Assembly: GCA_938091985.1 (NCBI GenBank)
Contig: CALKOE010000298.1
Location: forward strand, 1-7,339
From: an uncultured Acidimicrobiales bacterium
GTDB lineage: Bacteria > Actinomycetota > Acidimicrobiia > Acidimicrobiales > Aldehydirespiratoraceae
Direction: 5' to 3'
Length of the DNA: 7,339 bases
Shown here: piece by piece, positions 5,112-7,339 of the stretch
Position numbering within the stretch: the stretch's first letter is position 1
How the letters are laid out: each line of letters begins with the position of its first letter
Program-made: the position numbers and the translations under genes
The notes under the pieces: generated by a model
What the model was told of the DNA's origin: nothing
The model's input: only the letters and a program-made list of their open reading frames with translations
Databases searched by the model: none

Positions 5112-6128
5112 TCACGACGGTCGCTGGTCGACCGGTGCTCTCCACTCGACCACGGTGCCGCCCTCGGGGTGAGGGGCAACAAAGAACGATCCGCGGGTGA
5201 GGCGGGCGCGCTCGGCGAGGTTGGTGTGGCCGCTTTGCCGGTTGAGTCGGGCCGGGATGCCCACGCCGTCGTCGCTGACGATGACGCCGACTTCGCCGTC
5301 GCGGACGCTGACCGCGAGGGTGGCACCCGAGGCTTCGGCGTGGCGGGCGACGTTGGTGAGGCTTTCCCGGGCGACGGCGAGGACGTGTTCGTGGAGTTCT
5401 TCGGGCACGTCGTCGACCGGTCCGTGGAACGAGACTGTGGGTTCGAACCCGAGTGACGGGATCAGGCTCGTGGCGATCTCGACCACGCGCACTCGGAGGT
5501 CGTCGGCCTGGCGCTCGCTGCGGATATTGAAGATCAGGGCGCGGATCGAGCGGATCACGTCGTCGAGGGTGTTGACCCCGGCTTCGACCCGTGTGGCCTG
5601 CTCGGGATCGGGGATTGTGGCGACAGCGGCCTGGAGGCTCATACCGAGGGCGAAGAGTTCCTGGATGACGGTGTCGTGGAGATCCTTTGCGATTCGCTCG
5701 TGGTCTTCGGCGAGTATGCGGCGACGGGCTGAGTCGATCTGGCGTTCTTCGGCGGCGACCATGTCGGTGACGTCGCGCACCGCAGCGATGACGAGGTCGG
5801 CGCCGAGGGGCGAAAGCGAAATCTGCACCGGGAAGACCGAACCATCGGAGCGCCGAGCCTCGAGCCGTAGGCCCGCACCCATGGCGCGACGGCGCGGGTC
5901 GGTGTGGAACTCCTTGCGGAGCCGTGCGTGATCGATCGCGATGTCGGCGGGGAGCAGGGAGTCGACCGCCAGGTTGGCCATGCCCTCGCCATAGCCGAAC
6001 ATTCGGTTGGCTTCGAGATTCGCCAGCCGGATGAGGCCGGCGCTGTCAACGAGCAGCATCGCATCGGGAACGCTCTCCCAGATGCCGCGGGCGTCGAGGC
6101 CGTCGAATGCATCCTGCTCGTGGTCCAC
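5112..6128 (-). CDS. DevS/DosS-like sensor histidine kinase with PAS domain
   Basis: A 338-residue, apparently cytoplasmic kinase. A single PAS domain (about residues 12-125) has ESVPDAMLLVDSAGLIRLANLEANRMFGY in pieces typical of the fold, then the RRSDGSVFPVQISLSPL core and the VRDVTDM exit. The HisKA_3 dimerisation domain contains RIAKDLHDTVIQELFALGM, with H151 the predicted phosphorylation site. DLHDxVIQxLFA is characteristic of the DevS/DosT/NarX-type kinases. The HATPase domain follows, with the N box ARESLTNVARHAEA and the G box SDDGVGIPA. Mycobacterial DevS has two GAF domains with haem; none is visible here, so the input differs. I choose the GTG at 6128. It leads directly into the PAS domain and has TACGGT six bases upstream, consistent with leaderless mRNA. 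A longer start at 6296 would overlap the divergent gene. The likely partner is the DevR-like regulator at 6719-7339. Confidence 0.88.
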   Translation of the reverse strand: MDHEQDAFDGLDARGIWESVPDAMLLVDSAGLIRLANLEANRMFGYGEGMANLAVDSLLPADIAIDHARLRKEFHTDPRRRAMGAGLRLEARRSDGSVFPVQISLSPLGADLVIAAVRDVTDMVAAEERQIDSARRRILAEDHERIAKDLHDTVIQELFALGMSLQAAVATIPDPEQATRVEAGVNTLDDVIRSIRALIFNIRSERQADDLRVRVVEIATSLIPSLGFEPTVSFHGPVDDVPEELHEHVLAVARESLTNVARHAEASGATLAVSVRDGEVGVIVSDDGVGIPARLNRQSGHTNLAERARLTRGSFFVAPHPEGGTVVEWRAPVDQRPS

Positions 6129-6134
6129 GGCTCC

Positions 6135-6140
6135 ACCGTA
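6135..6140 (-). promoter_or_regulatory. Candidate -10 for the kinase gene, leaderless
   Basis: TACGGT on the minus strand is followed by GGAGCC and then GTG at 6128. The six-base distance fits transcription beginning at the start codon. The -35 position is poor, as expected for an activator-dependent promoter. The DevR-like box lies just upstream of it. Confidence 0.45.
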
Positions 6141-6164
6141 GCGAACGAACGGCGCGGGCTTTGG

Positions 6165-6179
6165 GGGACCTTCGGCCCT
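6165..6179. promoter_or_regulatory. Putative DevR/DosR binding box
   Basis: GGGACCTTCGGCCCT agrees with the mycobacterial DosR consensus as I remember it (GGGACTTNNGNCCCT) at every defined base except the sixth. It sits in the divergent spacer between the kinase and the Cys-rich receiver-like gene. Its centre is 44 bases upstream of the kinase's inferred transcription start, the usual place for a DevR site overlapping the -35 region. It is 57 bases before the ATG of the divergent gene. Confidence 0.6.
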
Positions 6180-6235
6180 TTTGGTGGTGGGTTCGAAACG
6201 AGATCGTGGGGGAACACGACCGAGAGGATCGATCC

Positions 6236-6685
6236 ATGAGGCGTCGCCACCCCGACCTCGAACCCACCGCCTGGCGGAGCGCAGCCGATCGGCCACGGGT
6301 GCTGATCGAGCACCACGACACGTCGATTGGCATGGCGGTGGGCAATCTGCTCGTCGCTGAGGGCTACGAGGTGAGCAATTGCGCCGGCCCGAACGATCGG
6401 CGCCATCACACGTGTCCGCTCGCGAAGGGTGGTGACTGTCCGTGCGCCGAGGAAGCCGACGTGGTGTTCTTCGGCCTCAACATCGCCGATGAAGACGACC
6501 GAGAGGTGCTGAAGGCGTGGCGCGATCGCCACTCGCACATTCCGGTCATCGTCGAGCTGCCGGTCTCTCGGATCCCGCTCTACAAGGCCGAACTCGAGGG
6601 CTGCTTGACCTTGCCGCAGCCCATGACTCGAGAGACGCTGCTCCACGCGGTGGGTCGAGCCCTCGCAGCAACGAACCCCAACTGA
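6236..6685 (+). CDS. Cys-rich degenerate receiver-domain protein
   Basis: A 149-residue stand-alone protein whose layout follows a response-regulator receiver domain. Strand 1 with helix reads RVLIEHHDTSIGMAVGNLLVAEGYEV (in parts, residues 21-46), strand 3 ADVVFFGLNIAD (74-85), strand 4 IPVIVELPV (102-110), and the end LTLPQPMTRETLLHAV (124-139). Key catalytic residues are replaced: the acidic pair is H26-H27, the phosphorylated Asp position is F79/G80, and the Lys of the KP motif is Q128. Between strands 2 and 3 is an insertion with C49, C60, C68 and C70 (C-x10-C-x7-C-x-C), able in principle to bind a metal, Fe-S cluster or form disulfides. No DNA-binding domain is present. The ATG at 6236 has GAGAGG eight bases upstream. 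It is divergent from the DevS-like kinase and convergent with the DevR-like gene, so I infer an accessory or sensory role in that pathway. Function unproven. Confidence 0.75.
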   Translation: MRRRHPDLEPTAWRSAADRPRVLIEHHDTSIGMAVGNLLVAEGYEVSNCAGPNDRRHHTCPLAKGGDCPCAEEADVVFFGLNIADEDDREVLKAWRDRHSHIPVIVELPVSRIPLYKAELEGCLTLPQPMTRETLLHAVGRALAATNPN

Positions 6686-6698
6686 CGAACCCCAACTG
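6671..6698 (+). repeat. 14-bp tandem duplication spanning the stop codon
   Basis: ACGAACCCCAACTG occurs twice in direct succession (6671-6684 and 6685-6698). The stop TGA of the Cys-rich protein is formed across the junction. It looks like a recent duplication; C-terminal residues T-N-P-N derive from the first copy. Confidence 0.85.
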
Positions 6699-6718
6699 AT
6701 GCAGAGCGACTTGCTGGA

Positions 6719-7339
6719 TCAGAGGTACTTGCGGCGCTGTCGCTCTTCGAGCCGGGCGGCCAGGGCGGCGGCCTCGGTGCGGCGGACCATGCCGAGCTTG
6801 GCGAGCACACTCGAGACGTAGTTCTTCACGGTCTTCTCGGCGATGTAGAGCTCTTCGCCGATCTGGCGGTTGGAGTAGCCCTCGCCGATGAGGTCGAAGA
6901 CCCGGTGTTCCTTGTCGGTGAGGTCTTCGAGGGCACCGGCTTCGGATGACCGGAGGCGCTGCATCGCCATCCGTGTCTCCGCTGCGTCGAGGAGTTGGGC
7001 GCCGTTGGCGATCTTGCGGATCGAGTCGACGAGGTCGTTGCCGCGGATCTGCTTCAGGACGTAGCCGGCGGCGCCGGCGAGGGACGCGTCGACGAGGGCT
7101 GCGTCGTCCTCGAAGGAGGTGAGGATCAGGCAGTGGGTGTCGGGGTGCTCACTGCGGATCTCTCTACACGCGGCGATGCCGTTGCCGTCGTCCTCCCCGA
7201 GGCGAACGTCGAGCACGGCCACGTCGGGCTTGGTAGCGCCGACCGTCTGCAGCATCTCGCGGGCGGTGCCGGCCTGGCCGACGACCTCCATGTCGGGCTG
7301 GGCGTTGACGAGCTCGGCCACGCCATGGCGGACGATCTC
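6719..7339 (-). CDS. DevR/DosR-like NarL-family response regulator (5' end beyond the window)
   Basis: The frame is open to the right edge, showing 206 residues. By comparison with DevR about ten N-terminal residues, including the acidic pair, are missing: the first visible residues EIVRHGVAELV match DevR from position 11. The receiver domain contains VAVLDVRLGEDDGNGI with the predicted phosphorylated Asp at visible residue 44 (54 in DevR numbering), CLILTSFED with the conserved Thr/Ser, and GAAGYVLKQI with the conserved Lys. The LuxR-type DNA-binding domain is LTDKEHRVFDLIGEGYSNRQIGEELYIAEKTVKNYVSSVLAKLGM in sequence; EKTVKNYVS is the recognition helix region as in DevR. In mycobacteria DevR controls the hypoxia, NO and dormancy regulon. 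The likely kinase is at 5112-6128, and the box at 6165-6179 suggests feedback. The 3' end converges on the Cys-rich gene with 33 bases between stops. Confidence 0.92.
   Translation of the reverse strand, partial: EIVRHGVAELVNAQPDMEVVGQAGTAREMLQTVGATKPDVAVLDVRLGEDDGNGIAACREIRSEHPDTHCLILTSFEDDAALVDASLAGAAGYVLKQIRGNDLVDSIRKIANGAQLLDAAETRMAMQRLRSSEAGALEDLTDKEHRVFDLIGEGYSNRQIGEELYIAEKTVKNYVSSVLAKLGMVRRTEAAALAARLEERQRRKYL

Noticed and set aside
5095..5112. Possible DevR box upstream of the CPVC protein gene
   Set aside because: At the expected position only about half of the defined bases match, and the region overlaps the kinase's last codons.

Overview
This is a high-GC bacterial window, most likely from an actinobacterium and perhaps from the class Acidimicrobiia. 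The clues are a DevR/DevS-type (DosR/DosS-type) two-component system, GTG starts with Actinobacteria-style TAnnnT -10 elements six bases upstream, and a Cys-containing secreted beta-repeat domain ending VVDVTGYIPAG of a kind I associate with Acidimicrobiia surface proteins. The taxonomic call is inference. The first ~1.8 kb is visibly less GC-rich and gene-poor compared with the rest.

Layout. 1-845 (-): secreted acidic lipoprotein with a 15-bp tandem repeat, running off the left edge. 846-1240: long non-coding stretch with several repeats, including 11-bp-period direct repeats that resemble a PhoP-type box. 1241-1789 (-): orphan C-terminal fragment of a surface protein. 1856-2410 (+): DoxX-family membrane protein, converging on a pair of minus-strand genes. 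These are a class I methyltransferase (2414-3073) and a flavin monooxygenase-like protein (3087-4388), which lacks its N-terminal FAD-binding glycine motif. 4514-4587 (-): tRNA-Gly(CCC).

The right half (4610-7339) is the most interesting part. It holds a small membrane protein with a CPVC motif (its 5' end appears frameshifted in a C-run), a DevS-like PAS histidine kinase, a divergently transcribed 149-aa degenerate receiver-like protein with a Cys cluster (C-x10-C-x7-C-x-C), and a DevR-like response regulator that runs off the right edge. The bidirectional spacer between the kinase and the Cys-rich protein contains a near-match to the DevR/DosR box. It is centred about 44 bases upstream of the kinase's inferred leaderless start. 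I read this as a self-regulated DevRS-like redox/hypoxia signalling module with an unusual Cys-rich pseudo-receiver and possibly a CPxC membrane protein as accessory parts. The functional link is inferred from gene order and the regulatory site, not proven.
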